DNA of 64,000 nucleotides, from assembly GCA_026874595.1 (NCBI GenBank), contig CM049308.1, forward strand, positions 75,127,124-75,191,123. Direction: 5' to 3'. The stretch is from Sipunculus nudus. Its lineage: Eukaryota > Annelida > Sipuncula > Golfingiida > Sipunculidae. The notes under the pieces are model-generated. The model worked only from the letters and a program-made list of their open reading frames with translations. It searched no databases and was not told where the DNA came from. Below, in pieces: positions 1 to 10,998 of this stretch (positions within the stretch are counted from its first letter, which is position 1; each line of letters begins with the position of its first letter). A program made the position numbers and the translations under genes.

Positions 1-700
1 AGCCAACAGAAGGACGCTGTGCAAAAATGGTGGCAGGTCGCGCAACCAGTTTTGTATATGATTAAGAGCTATATGACATCAATACATATGCTAAATTTCA
101 GGGGGATATGTCAAACCAGTCCTGAGATATAAGCCTGAATGTCTGCAGCGTAAACATAAAAGTAGGTGGCGCCACCTGCCACATAATCGAGAAAGCTATC
201 CAAGATGTATAAACATGCAACCTTTTAGGCAGATATGTCAAACCACTGCCGAGATATGAGTGATTTTATCCCAAGGCAGATGAACAGATGGACGCTGTGC
301 AAAAATAGTTGCAGGTGGCGCCACCAGTTTTGCGTATGATTAAGACCTATGCGAGATCTATACACATGCAAAATTTTGGCCGAATCGGTCAAACGATTCC
401 CGAGATATGAGCTTGGATGTCTGGAGCGTAATCTTGAATGAAGGTGGCGCCATCTGTCATAAAATCAAGAAAGCTGTCCAGGATGTATAAACCTGCAAAG
501 TTTCAGGTGGATAAGTCCAACCACTGCCGAGATATAAGTGATTTTATCCCAAGGCAGATGAACAGATGGACGCTGTGCAAAAAAAGGTTGCAGGTGGCGC
601 CACCATTTTAGTGTATGTTATAAAGCTATCCAAGGGCTACATATCTAGCCTGATCGGTTAAACGGTTCCCGAGATATGTGGTTTTATGTGTGAAAACAGA
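1..700. repeat. 279 bp dimeric minisatellite (higher-order repeat)
   Basis: About 2.5 units of a 279 bp repeat. The 'gcaggtggcgccaccag' half recurs at 313 and 592 (279 apart), with a mutated copy near 34. The other half, 'aggtggcgccac/tct', recurs at 164 and 442. Each 279 bp unit therefore holds two related sub-repeats of about 130-149 bp, each centred on a palindromic GGTGGCGCCACC-type core and a 'gagatatgagc/taagc' segment. The array is cut by the window start, so its full length is unknown. No gene is visible. Confidence 0.8.
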
Positions 701-946
701 CGCACAAATGGACGCTGGGCAGAGAGGAAAGTACAGAGGTCAACAAACAATGAGGGCGTAGCAGTTTTAATGCAGATACCCGATTTATAAGCTCCAGGGC
801 ACTAAGTTTAACATGTGAATAATTCTTACATGTAATTTGGAGCTGCTAGCTCCAACGGTTTCTGACTTACAGCCATGGTCGGCGGAAAGCCAGTCCTGGA
901 CGGCTGACGGACGACGCTGCGCCATCGCATAAGCTCACAGGTTCGC
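701..946. other. Unassigned AT-rich sequence
   Basis: No open frame or recognised repeat. It separates the minisatellite from the copy-A duplicated segment. Confidence 0.5.
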
Positions 947-2319
947 TAAAAATAATATAGAACGTCACTTTTTGCGATGATAAAAGCCCAGTGTACATAC
1001 TGATCCACATATTACATGTCAAAGGTATTTTGAGAACTAATTTTGATGTATTTGTATTTTTATTTTAAATTAAAATTGGAAAAAAAATTAAAATGTGTTC
1101 AAATTCAAATGGACATAATTTTGATCTGCTGAAAAAAAAATTAACTGTTCAGTTAGGCTTAACAATACTGTTTCCGGGTAAACAATATGAACTAGAAAGA
1201 TAAAACATATGCACATATGCCATTTACAACATAGGGCCGGAGTGGCAAGTTTGGTAGCGATTTCTTTTATAGTTTGAGAATAATATGCAACTAACGAAAA
1301 CTTTAAGTCAGTATTTTCAGCTTATCTCTTAAAACATAAGAAACAACGGCAAAATTTCATGTTTTTTCCAGACTTTTTTCGTTATTGCTATACTGTAAGA
1401 GGTAATTAATAATCAGTTGGAGATTCGGTGATAAGAGGTGGGAGGGGCTAGGTGAATCGTGACTGTCCCATGACAGTTACAGACGGCTAGTTAAAATTAA
1501 AATTGCTTCAATTTTCAAGTATGTAGGTATTTCAATAAACGTATCCCCAGACGAAGTCGGGATACAAAGGTTTAGGCACGGTTGCGCAAACATTTTTTCA
1601 CGGATCTTTACGAAACTTCACATGTGCATAGATATGGGTGAGAGGACGAAGGCTATTCAAAATTGGGTTATGACTTTTACTAGGAGAGTGACCTTGACCT
1701 TGAATTTTTCCATATCCAATGAAAATCACACAAAATCATAGATACTGTTTTCATGGATACTGTCGTCTTCTAGCGATGACAGATTGCTCAATCTTCTGTC
1801 CTTATTTTTTTTCGCACCGTTTAATACCCCATTATTGCCACTTGACAGTACTGGTGGCGCCATCTGCAGTTGTCTTTGGGTGGGGTCAATGAATCTATTT
1901 GCTTTGGGGCAAAATCGCTCATATCTGAGGAGTGGATGGATGTATCAGCAAGAAATTTTGGTATGTTTATCCGTCTTAGCTTTGTTGTAGACCACTTAGG
2001 TGGCGCCACCTGCTGTTCTGTTTTAAATGAATATATTGATGCACTTTTTACTTCTTGAATGGTTTTTCCAAGTGTCAGTAAATGCTGCTAAACATTGGGG
2101 GGGGGGGGGGGCAGGCTACACTTAAAGGGGGGGGGGGGGGTGTTTATTGTCATGGGATACTATGGCACCTTCGGTGCTAAGAAACTCTAGTTCTTGGTAT
2201 TTTCCTTTAAACCAGACACAATGGAATGAGTATTAATTTTATATGCTAAAATTCTCTATATTTCGTCACAAAACTGTATTAAAAAAGTTATAAATGTATT
2301 ATTCTGAAATTTAAATGAA

Positions 2320-2900
2320 CTAGATGAGGTCGGACAACGGTCCTCAGAGGGCCCCGCGTTCTGTTTGTGCTGGACTAGCTTACATATGGGTGAAAAGTTA
2401 AGTTAAATTTGAAAAATATCACAAACAGAAACAGGTTTTTATCAATATGCATGAGGGATAAATCATACTGGATTAAAGAAGATATGTCTGAAATAATGTG
2501 TGCAATAGAAAATAACCGAATTTAGTCTGTTAGCCATATATGATTTTGAGCAAGTCTGTAATTCAATAGGTATGGAGCCCTCATAGGGACCAATGATTCC
2601 TGTAAATTTGGAAAAGCTGAATTATTTTGTTGTTTAGTTATCACGCACGAAAGAAAATCAGCAATTGGGCAGTGGTGGCTATATTGAAATTCCAACAGGT
2701 CTGAAATTAAAAAAGGTCTGGAGCCGTTATATATAGGTAGCAATCATCCCTGTGAATTTGGGAAAGCTGCAGTATGTTGTTGTTGAGTTATTGTGTTCGA
2801 AAGAAAGTGTCACTGACGGAAGGACGGATGGACAGAAGGATGGAAGGACGGACTGACACGGTGATCACTATAGGGCACCGCTTGTAAAGCGGGGCCCTAA
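2320..2900 (+). mobile_element. Non-autonomous Helentron/pearl-like insertion, 581 bp
   Basis: Copy B has the uninterrupted site 'aaatgaa|ttaatttcaaa', so the inserted DNA is exactly 2320-2900, with no clear target duplication, between A and T. It starts CTAGATGAGGTCGGACAACG. It carries a subterminal GGGCCCCGC (near 2349) whose inverse GCGGGGCCC lies at the 3' end. It has a GGACGGA/GGATGGA tract (2818-2855) and ends with a 12 bp stem hairpin (2871-2899, TAGGGC-A-CCGCTT, loop GTA) followed by CTAA. These are hallmarks of Helitron/Helentron non-autonomous elements; bivalve 'pearl' elements also have ACGG-type tracts. Family assignment is inference. No protein is encoded. Confidence 0.7.
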
Positions 2901-3504
2901 TTAATTTCAAATACATGTATATGCTTACTTTGGCAATTCATTTCAAATAGAGGATATGTATCAATCTCAACATGAGTGAAGAATGCTTGGTATGCAAAAT
3001 TCATTTTCGTGAAAATAGGCATACTTTGTAAACTTTATGTGCTTAATATGCAAAAATCGATCAGTGAATATCTTATCACATTTCCTCTGATAAACTTCTG
3101 TCTTTTGTCAGATCTTTAAAATATAAAAATTAATACAGGAATTATTTACTATTTTGTTGAATGTATGAAATGAAGAAATTGTTTGGTACGCTAAATGCAT
3201 GAAGGTGTATGATTAGGGGTATTCCTGATTCTTTTTTTTTTTTGGTGGGAGTAAATAACTATGGGAAGGGTCGTAAATAAATTAGGCATTTCTATTTGAC
3301 GGTTCTCATGATATATCAAATATTGACTGGTTGTAATGTAAAAACCGTTCCTGGTTTTATGTTTTGTATCTGAGAACATCTCACTTTTCTTCCAAAACTC
3401 CCAAGAAATCATTCTTATGTCCTGGCATTTATGTTTTAAATCATAACGAGAATAAAAAAAGCAGTTTAGTGTTAATAATATCGACAAATCAATAAAAATC
3501 AGAT

Positions 3505-3624
3505 TCTGTAACACTAGGCAGCGTTAAATGTCTAGAGGAATGATTAAAGAAGTCAGTGGTTTTTTGTTATCAAATAAAAATTAATTTTATTCTAAAAACA
3601 ACCCTAACATTACAATACACTTAA
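3505..3624 (-). mobile_element. Gypsy LTR fragment, left part (split by Harbinger)
   Basis: This matches 17770-17885, where the same LTR 3' region lies in copy B ('actaggcagcgttaaatgtc' and 'gtcagtggttttttgtta'). The match resumes after 9019, so the 5.4 kb Harbinger element interrupts a once-continuous minus-strand gypsy fragment. Confidence 0.75.
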
Positions 3625-3740
3625 GGGGTGAACCCATCAAGGCCGACACGGTTCTCGACACCGAATTCAGGCGACACACTTGGTTGTGTCGGTTTGCGTC
3701 GCCGAGCGTGTCGTGGAGTGTGTCGTGCAGCCAAAGTAGC
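3625..3740 (+). repeat. Harbinger 5' terminal and subterminal repeats
   Basis: The terminal inverted repeat is followed by many CGACAC/GTGTCG hexamers in both orientations. The same motif crowds the other end (8835-9019). Clustered subterminal motifs of this sort are typical transposase or accessory-protein binding sites; that role is inferred. Confidence 0.7.
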
Positions 3741-3942
3741 AAATCAATTTACCGACACACTCACGACACACATTGAGTTTATCACATCGGAGGTTGTCGT
3801 GTGTTGGCCGGAAGTTGACCTTTCTAGATTGTTTGTTGCAAGTGTTTAGCAATGGATTTGGAAGTTATTGCACTAGTAGCCACTTTTGTGGGCGCTTGTG
3901 TAAATTTCACCATCAAGCTAGTGTGGAAATAGAGAAATAAAC

Positions 3943-6330
3943 AAAAAAGAAGAAGAAGACGACATTCATGTTGGGTTAAGGCCATAAGACATGGCAGGAC
4001 CGATGCGAGACAACAGAATACGTTCTACAAACTTCAAAGGCGTATCCGTATGGTATGTATTTTGCATTGGCACTATATAAAATGCTACAGTCGATACCAA
4101 ATAGTCATAAAGTATGCCACAAAATAAAATGTGCTCTTAAAATTAATATCAGTATAAACATAGGAACAAACAATTTCATTTTAAAGTCTTGCTCTAGAAC
4201 GTCCATAAAAACTCAAGCTTTGCCCTCAGAGAACGCAGACCTCCGCCAAGGTAGCTCATTACCCGCATATGGCATAGTCAGAAATGCAGCATTTTTCCTT
4301 CAAATATTTTTCTTGAACCGAAGGTGATCCGGAAAACCACCAAAATTTAATCAATTGTTTCTTGTATCATTGTTGAGCTAACCTAAAAATGTCTCTAAAA
4401 TCCGTTCATAACTTTTGGACTAATGTTGCTTACAGAAAGACAAACCAACGCAAAAAAAAATCCCACTTGGCGGAGTCAAATGTACAGGAAAAATAAAGGC
4501 CAGATTTCAATATAATGTTATAATTATGAGAAAATGTATGTGTACTGGATTTTGGGAGTCTTGTAAGAGGTCGGGAAAGGGTCGGGGTGGGGTTGGTGTG
4601 GGGATGGGGATGGGAAGGATAACACTGTAGGCTGTGATTTAGATGCAAAAATTCGAAACGTTTTCATGAAAAGGAAATTTCTTGGGTTTGTGTATGTATT
4701 ATGTATATATGAATTAATTTATGAATTAATTTGTTACACAGACCGATCACACTGAGTTCAGACGCATGCTTCGTATAAGTCCTGGTGTGTTTGACATGCT
4801 GATTGAAGCAGTGAGGCCATACATAAAGAAACGCGACATGAACCTCCGTTGTGCGGTCACACTAGAAAGAGTATCCATCACCCGCTACTACCTAGCCACT
4901 GGTGAGTAGAATACCCACAAAGAATATATGCCTATTATTTGGACATTTGCACACTCTAAAAATCCCCATCTGTGTGGAATTTTTTAGAGACATAAAACTA
5001 GTATTTTCTTCTGACATAACACTAGTATTTTCTTCCAGCATAATGTGTCCCAGATTATTGGCCCAAAGAAAGAAATATTTCTTTTTTTTTATAGAAGAAG
5101 GATGAAATCCTAAATAATAACCAAATATCCCATAAGTCACCCCGTGTAATTAAGATTTATTTTTAGGAGCGAAAATCACGACATTAACGAACGCCTTCCT
5201 GGTTCGGATTACAACTGCAAGGAGGATTATCCATACTACGATACGTGCCATCTACTGAGCTCTGAGAAAGGAATATATAAAAGTAAGTAAACTGTTATTT
5301 ATACAAATTTGACTGATGCTGTGGTAGTAATATATTATCATAAAATGTGCTGGTCTATACGTTCAGTTAATAAAAAAAAGAGTATAGCTACATCCTAGTA
5401 AAATATTTCAAATGAAAAACTATAAATTTAAAATATGGTTTTCCTGTTTTGATACACAAATTCTTTTATTTCTAATTTCAGACACCTAAAACCACAGAGG
5501 AATGGTTAGCAGTGAGTAGTGGGTTCAAACAACGATGGCAATATCCCTTCTGCATCGGCGCCATAGAAGGAAAAAAACGTTGAAATCATTAAATCATCAC
5601 GTTCTGGATCACTATATTTCAATTACAAAGATTTTTTAGTGTTGTACTGCTTGCCGTTTCAAATGCAAATTAAGACATCATATTTGTGGAAGTGGGAGCA
5701 GAAGGTCGGCTATCCGATGGTGGAATTTGGAAGAGGAGTTCCTTCTTTAAAGCACTGCAAGGGAATAAGTTAAATATACCAGACAGAAGCACCGTGGGGA
5801 GCAAGCCTGTGTCCTATCACCTGATTGGGGATGATGCTTTCGCCATGCACACCACCTTGATGAAACCGTTCAGCCGCAGCAATTTGACGGCAGAGGAGGA
5901 AATCTATAACTACCACCTTAGTCGGGCAAGAAGTGTGGTGGAAAATGTATTTGGTATTTTATCTTCACGGTTTCAGGTTTTGATGTCGCCTATTCGTGGA
6001 TCTGTTCGACACACAAATTATATTGTTTTGGCATGCGTTGTCCTGCACAACATGCTACGCAAGGAATGTGGCAGAAATTATCTGGGAATGGGTGCTGTAG
6101 AGGTTGAGGATGCCAATGGGGAAACCAATCCAGGCGACTGGCGTGAGAATGATGCCAGCCTCACAGATCTGCAAAGATTTGGTCAGAATCCCACCAGTGC
6201 GGCCAAAGAACAGCGACATACCCTCTTGGAGTATTTTCTTACAGTTGAAGGAGAGTTAGCCTGGCAGTATGATCGACAGAAGCGACTCTTGGAACGTGAA
6301 CTTGGGAAAAAGAAACAAGGACAGACATAA
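3943..6330 (+). pseudogene. Harbinger transposase (DDE_Tnp_4), four exons, disabled
   Basis: Exons with good splice sites: about 3943-4052 (basic KRRRRRR N-terminus, donor GTATGT), 4742-4901 (FRRMLRISPGVFDMLIEAV, donor GTGAGT), 5167-5282 (donor GTAAGT) and 5482-6330. Exon 4 holds the catalytic core. The usual GAIDGKH, with the first Asp, reads GAIEGK here. SDGGIW supplies the second Asp (near 5716), and ARSVVENVFGIL (near 5928) the last acidic residue. Lesions: TGA at 5256-5258, a frameshift just after GAIEGK (near 5572), and an in-frame TAA near 5671. The longest intact stretch is 5686-6330 (214 residues), covering the C-terminal half. In active elements the nuclear enzyme cuts at the terminal repeats; this copy should not. 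The start codon is not clear. Confidence 0.85.
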
Positions 6331-6858
6331 AGAAATCAGGATCTTATGACATTTATTGATAATTTATTTTCAGAAACAAACATGCTTCTATGAGAATATC
6401 ATTCTCAACTTGTAAACTCTTACATATATGTTCCATGACGGTGACTAGTGATTTAATAAAAGCAAAGAGAACAGGTTGAAGTAACATTTCATCGTATTCA
6501 AAATTATATCTTAACATTGACATCTATGCCCGATCATTTAATAGTTGTACATAGGTGATGTGGTACAAACATTAACTTATTTAAAAACAAAAACCGTGTC
6601 TCACACGATGCATCAAGGCTAATAATTAAAACGTGTCTCACACGATTCATCAAGGCTAGGCTGATAACTAAAACGTGTCTCAAACGATTCACCATGGCTA
6701 ATACGTGCAACCTTTTTCCTTTATCATAAATTAACAGAAAGGTAAAACAAAATTACACAGTAAAGCACACAGTGGCAACGTCAGATGTTAAAACACTTAT
6801 ACGTTTGTGAATTCCTTAGCCGGGGACAGATTCATAGGATTATCGTCCAGGAAATTGT

Positions 6859-8636
6859 TTACATCGCGATACACTGCTGATAAAAGTGTGTGTTAGCAGT
6901 TTGAGCATGGTATGTAGGAACGTTTGGATAACTGTAGTTGGCATATTGATCTTGTGTGTTACGGGTCTGGGGGGCAGCAGCTGGCTGAGGTGCTTTCTGT
7001 GATGCGGCAGTGGGTGGTTTCCAGCCTGAAACCCCATCGTAGTATTCACTAGCTTTAAGATGCCCTGAAAAAAATGCAACAATTATTTAAGAATTTTTAA
7101 GCACTATTAACACAATTATTTTGGGAAGTAAATTGTCCCAAAAGGGACTTTTATATATTTAATAAATCTTTAATTAGATTCATTCTTGGTAATTGTGTTG
7201 TGTTTTTTACATATAAAATAAAAATTTTGTAATATTTTGTATAGTCATAACTATATTCTCATTCAGGGGCTGATTAAGGGTATAGAACAGTATAGAACAG
7301 TAACATTGTGTGTTTTGCATATAATGCATGCATTTAAGCCACCGCATATTGCACGATAACAACCTAACAATTTTTACACCTGGGCCATTACCTCACCCCC
7401 CCCCCCCCCCCCCGGCTTCGCGTCTCGGCTCAACCGCTACGCGGCCTCGCAAAGTGAGCCCCCCCCCCCCCCCCAAATTCCTGTATCCGCCCCTGTTATT
7501 CTTAGCTAAGGAGATTACTCACCATTTTTATCATGGTAAGGGCACAATCCACACCAAGCCTGAAGTAGTCCCGGTCGGGCTGAGACAGGGTATGCATCTC
7601 ATCCGCAAGAAATTGACACAAAAGCTGTGTCGGGGTTTTGGCGGCTGTGGCGAAAGCAGACTTAACACTCCTTGACAAATCTTGAAGAAACTCAGAGGGA
7701 TCCGGTAGGTTTACAGCCGGCATTGTTATTTTTTTCCTTTCCCTGTTGGTCCCGAAATGGTGGCCTCCAATCTTCGCATTGTCCTCGCGCGATCAACAGT
7801 TGCTGGAAAACCTGGTGTCGCCTCCGGTACCTAGTAAGATACAGATACAATTTTACAAGAGTTTGCCAATTTCGCATACCTAAACAGTACATTTTGCACA
7901 AGATAAATTGGACATAGCACATTAAAAACAAGGGCCCTATGGGTGACGGCGCTCAGTTGAAATTGATCATGAGAATATTTTTATAACGTCCAGAGTTTGA
8001 ATCTTAAATAGAACCAGGACGTTCACATCTTCACCGGTGTTACAGCACGAAAAAATCATAAACTTTATTTTAGGCACAATTGTTTGGAGTACTCACAGGT
8101 GGGGACATAGGCCTGAGTGGTGGAGTACCATTTTTGCCTCTGCTGGCTGATGCCTCTGATGTAAGGCTTGGTGGTAGTGTTGGGGAAGCTGGCTCTGCAA
8201 CATCAGACACAGCCTCATCGTCGGTTGGTGGCCTTACATCTGGCACGTCTGTCTCATCAACATCCTTTGATGGTGACTGAAAAGCAACAGGAAAGAATCC
8301 ATCTATTAATAATATATTGTCTTTCATAGATACGGCTTTAGGCTGACTGCTTTAAGCCAAATCATTACTTCATAGTTAATTTTGGAATATTTAAAGTAAA
8401 ATTGAAAAATGATTGTGAACATTTATGTAAAAATTAAATTTGTGTTATAATTATAATGGTTACCTCCAAGTTAGACAAAGTAACTTTTATGCTTCTTATA
8501 TGTTCGCGTAGGAACTCCATGCGTGTCTCAAGCCAGGAAGGAAGAGAACTCTCCCGACTACTACCAGACTTCTTGGGCGCCAACTTCCTACCGAAAGTGG
8601 TCCTTATTGAGGCCATCTTCTTGGTTACATCGGCAA
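6859..8636 (-). pseudogene. Harbinger accessory MADF/Myb-like DNA-binding gene, partial
   Basis: Minus-strand exons joined by GT..AG introns: 8464-8636, 8097-8276, 7523-7830 and 6859-7064, ending in TAA at 6859-6861. The first recognisable exon (VTKKMASIRTTFGRKLAPKK, then PSWLETRMEFL) resembles the end of a MADF (Myb/SANT-like) domain. The next exon is Ser/Pro/Asp-rich linker. The third exon holds DPSEFLQDLSRSVKSAF and PDRDYFRLGVDCALTMIKM. The last exon is rich in Gln, Tyr and Ala. The exon encoding the start of MADF was not found, and a run of seven A in exon 3 (near 7730) breaks the frame. In Harbinger elements this second protein binds the transposon ends and helps transposase enter the nucleus. 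Its convergent position next to the transposase supports the call. Confidence 0.65.
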
Positions 8637-8834
8637 CTGTAGAGGAAATAAGACACTGACAAATACTTTCATCATGAATCGCAATGACAAACCAAATTAT
8701 CTATTAAAAAATGTGTCTTTTATAACTATATTTATTAAATCTCTTTGTACACACAATGAGGGGCCTTAGAGATACGACAGATTATAACGACATATGAAAA
8801 GGATCTCATGAGCCAAATCGAACATGTTCGATCG

Positions 8835-9019
8835 TGTCGCAAGGCCCGCGATGCAAAGCCAACACGCTTCTTGTGTCGTGTGCTTCTCCACGACGTGTCG
8901 TGTGTGCTGATCCACTGCCACGACACAGGCGGACGTCGCGACACACCGGACGTCATCTGTGTCGTGAAGCGTGTCGAGAGGCGTGTCGGGACGCGTGCCG
9001 GCTTTGGTGGGTTCACCCC
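8835..9019 (-). repeat. Harbinger 3' terminal and subterminal repeats
   Basis: This is the inverted counterpart of 3625-3740. The last 12 bases are the inverse of the left end, and CGACAC/GTGTCG motifs are dense between 8835 and 8990. Base composition is much richer in GC than the surroundings. Confidence 0.7.
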
Positions 9020-9304
9020 TTAAATCATAGAATTTCACAGTAAAACAACAGTACAACAGCAAATCAATACAATTACACAGTATAAAAATAAATAAAGTTT
9101 ACAGTACATGGAAACCACAACTGTCAGGGTCATGGTCAGTTTTAACACAATTAACAGCAGTAACATTATGTACAACATCTGATGTGCTGTTTCTGTCATT
9201 ATATGGTTTCAGCAAGTTAACATGGCACAGTTGTTTTTTCTTACGCCTATCTGGTGTCAACAGTATGTAATTTAAATCACTGACTTTCTCTCTTTAATTG
9301 TATG
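9020..9304 (-). mobile_element. Gypsy pol 3' end fragment, right part of the split copy
   Basis: Read on the minus strand, 9110-9290 encodes the tail of a gypsy integrase: YILLTPDRRKKKQLCHVNLL, then a run ending HDPDSCG. This equals the tail at 17940-18160 in copy B. It passes directly into LTR U5-like sequence, as in copy B, so both copies carry the same internal deletion and share one origin. The fragment ends abruptly near 9304, where plus-strand LTR sequence begins. Confidence 0.7.
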
Positions 9305-9716
9305 CAGCAGTCCTACATGTGAACTCTACACAGTGCTCGGTTTAATCTATAGCGGCATGGCCTGGCCCACGCGTGAGGTTTGACGTGTAAACACAGCGAT
9401 CATGCTAGTATGGGGATTTCTCGCCTGGCCGAGCCGGGTCGGCCCACGTGTGAACCCTGATATGTAGAAACACAGCGATGTTGTTCTAGATGTTTCTTGT
9501 AACGCGTGTGTACTGTGCATTATGTATTGTTCTTTAGATTATTCGGGAAATATAAAGTTCTCGGCTTAAGATGAGAAGCTATAAATAGGGGCTGTGTTTT
9601 AGAGGCGTGAGAGAGAGGTAAGAGAATATTCCAGCGGACATAGAAGAGTGGGACCTTTTCCGATACATGCAGCAGCTAGAGTTTTTCTTCAAATTTATGA
9701 CGGATTTCACCAGTTT
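9305..9716 (+). mobile_element. Gypsy LTR fragment (5' side of a gutted element)
   Basis: This matches the LTR at 49984-50360 ('gcctggcccacgcgtgaggt', 'ggcccacgtgtgaaccctga', TATA-like 'ctataaatagggg' near 9580). The last part of the LTR is missing; at about 9717 the sequence passes into reverse-transcriptase/RNase H coding DNA. Confidence 0.7.
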
Positions 9717-9736
9717 TGGTAGCTCTATACTTTTCT

Positions 9737-10130
9737 GTACCTTTAAAGTTAGCTTTAGATGCTAGTGATACTGCTGCTGGTGCTGTGTTGTTACAAGAAG
9801 GCAATGATGGCATAAATCATCCAATTAGTTATTTTTCAAGAAAGTTTAATGCAAACCAGAAAAAACTACTCCACTTTTGAAAAAGAATGTTTGGCTTGAT
9901 TTTTGCATTGCAACATTTTGAAGTTTATGTTACTTCATCAGTCAAGCCTATCTTATTATCTTCATTGATCACAATGCCCTCACGTTCATGAACAAGTTGA
10001 AATGTAAATTCAAAGATTGTTGAGATGGAGTTTTTCATACAGGATTATAACTATATATATAACATTGAAATGAAACACATTAAAGGGGAAAACAATGTAC
10101 TTGCTGGTTGCTTATCAAGATGTTTATGAA
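9737..10130 (+). pseudogene. Gypsy RNase H fragment
   Basis: Conceptual translation shows the start of a Ty3/gypsy RNase H: LALDASDTAAGAVLLQ (first catalytic Asp), then YFSRKFNANQ, a broken 'FEKECL' (catalytic Glu) after a one-base slip, LQHFEVYVT, FIDHNALTFMNKL (catalytic Asp), and HIKGENNVLAG near the end. At least one frameshift (near 9873) is visible. This is the only RT/RNase H-type coding sequence recognised in the window; the internal element at 17730-21879 has none. Confidence 0.75.
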
Positions 10131-10258
10131 ACGTTGTGAACGAGATGTTTATGTAATGTTGTAAAGATGATTTTTGAGATGTTGTAAAAATTTAGTGATT
10201 GTGATCGCAAAAAGAAATTTTTTTCGAGAAAACTTCCTTTTTCCTTCAGGAGAGGGAG
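10131..10258 (+). other. Gypsy 3' internal remnant with polypurine tract
   Basis: A short non-coding stretch ending in a purine-rich run, 'aggagagggag' (10249-10258), directly before TGTAACAG. This fits a polypurine tract that primes plus-strand synthesis next to a 3' LTR. Confidence 0.55.
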
Positions 10259-10990
10259 TGTAACAGATGTCTGTGTGCAGGAATGTTCAATGTGTTGTCG
10301 ACATTTGGTTCGTGTAGCACGCATAGCTCGTTGCCATGACAGCATGGCCTGGTCGAGCCGGGCCGGCCAACGTGTGAACCCTGATATGTAGAAACACAGC
10401 GATGTTGTTCTAGATGTTTTCTGTAACGCGTGTGTACTGTGTATTATGTTTTGTTCTTTAGATTGTTCGGGAAATGGAAAGTTCTCGGCTTGAGATGAGA
10501 AGCTATAAAAAGGGGCTGTGTTTAAGAATCGAAAAAGGGAGAGGTGAGAGAATATTCGAGCGGACACAGAAGAGTGGGACCTTTTCTGATACATGCAGCA
10601 GTTAGAGATTTTCTTCAAATTTATGACGGATTTTATATAGTCTTCAGTTTGCCTTTCCGATCACTGCCAGGATTTCAGTTTTGGATTACAGTAAATTGAT
10701 TTTGTAATTACATTTGACTGTTATTCTCTGAGAAGATTTATGTGAACTGTTCATTTGGGTTGTACGTTATAAAGGACTTGTTATCGCTGTGACAGTGGTG
10801 GTATCCAGGTACTGTACACTTTATTTATATACTTGTATTGATTTGCTGTTATACTGTTGTACTGTTGTTATACTGTGGAATTGTATTGATTTAGTGTATT
10901 GTAAGGATTGTTTTAAGAATGAATTATAATTATTTGTTAACAAAAAGGCACTGACTTTGGTCATTACATAATTTATGTTCGTCACGACAA
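10259..10990 (+). mobile_element. Gypsy LTR (3' side); contains left palindrome breakpoint
   Basis: It begins TGTAACAGATGTC after a polypurine tract and follows the LTR family through the GCCGGCCAACGTGTGAACCC block, a TATA-like 'ctataaaaagg' (near 10503) and the 'gacggattttatatagtctt' region. The LTR runs unbroken through 10420/10421, where inverted identity with the right arm begins. The left arm is thus continuous with its flank, and the palindrome edge falls inside this LTR. The LTR end is unclear because a TA run follows. Confidence 0.7.
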
Positions 10991-10995
10991 CGCAT

Positions 10996-10998
<3 letters not shown>

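Larger units (their letters stand above)
947..3624. repeat. Segmental duplication copy A (matches 15338-17885)
   Basis: Starting at 'aataatatagaacgtcactt' (near 947) the sequence follows 15338 onward, including the runs 'tatccccagacgaagtc', the GGTGGCGCCACC block at 1998, and the end of a minus-strand gypsy LTR near 3505-3624. Three structural differences separate copy A from copy B: the 581 bp insertion at 2320-2900, the 5.4 kb Harbinger element after 3624, and about 430 bp of extra repeat units present only in B (near 16275-16690). A short G-homopolymer tract (about 2097-2140) lies inside. No intact gene is seen; open frames here are short and AT-driven. Confidence 0.8.
3625..9019. mobile_element. 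PIF/Harbinger DNA transposon, 5.4 kb, two genes, degenerate
   Basis: It is bounded by inverted GGGGTGAACCCA / TGGGTTCACCCC and flanked on both sides by TTAA (3621-3624 and 9020-9023). The target duplication is therefore TTAA, or TTA/TAA as usual for Harbinger. It interrupts a gypsy fragment whose uninterrupted relatives are at 17880 and 60990. Inside are a spliced plus-strand DDE transposase (DDE_Tnp_4/HARBI1 type) and a convergent minus-strand MADF-type gene, the classic two-gene layout. Both genes carry stops or frameshifts, so the copy looks immobile unless helped in trans. Poly-C tracts lie near 7400 and 7460. Confidence 0.85.

Noticed and set aside
8735-9062. Arg/Thr/Asp-rich frames at the Harbinger 3' end
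   Set aside because: They are produced by the CGACAC repeats of the terminal region; several frames are open at once.
10124-10618. 164-codon minus-strand frame
   Set aside because: It lies antisense across the 3' part of a gypsy element and its LTR, so it is a chance frame.
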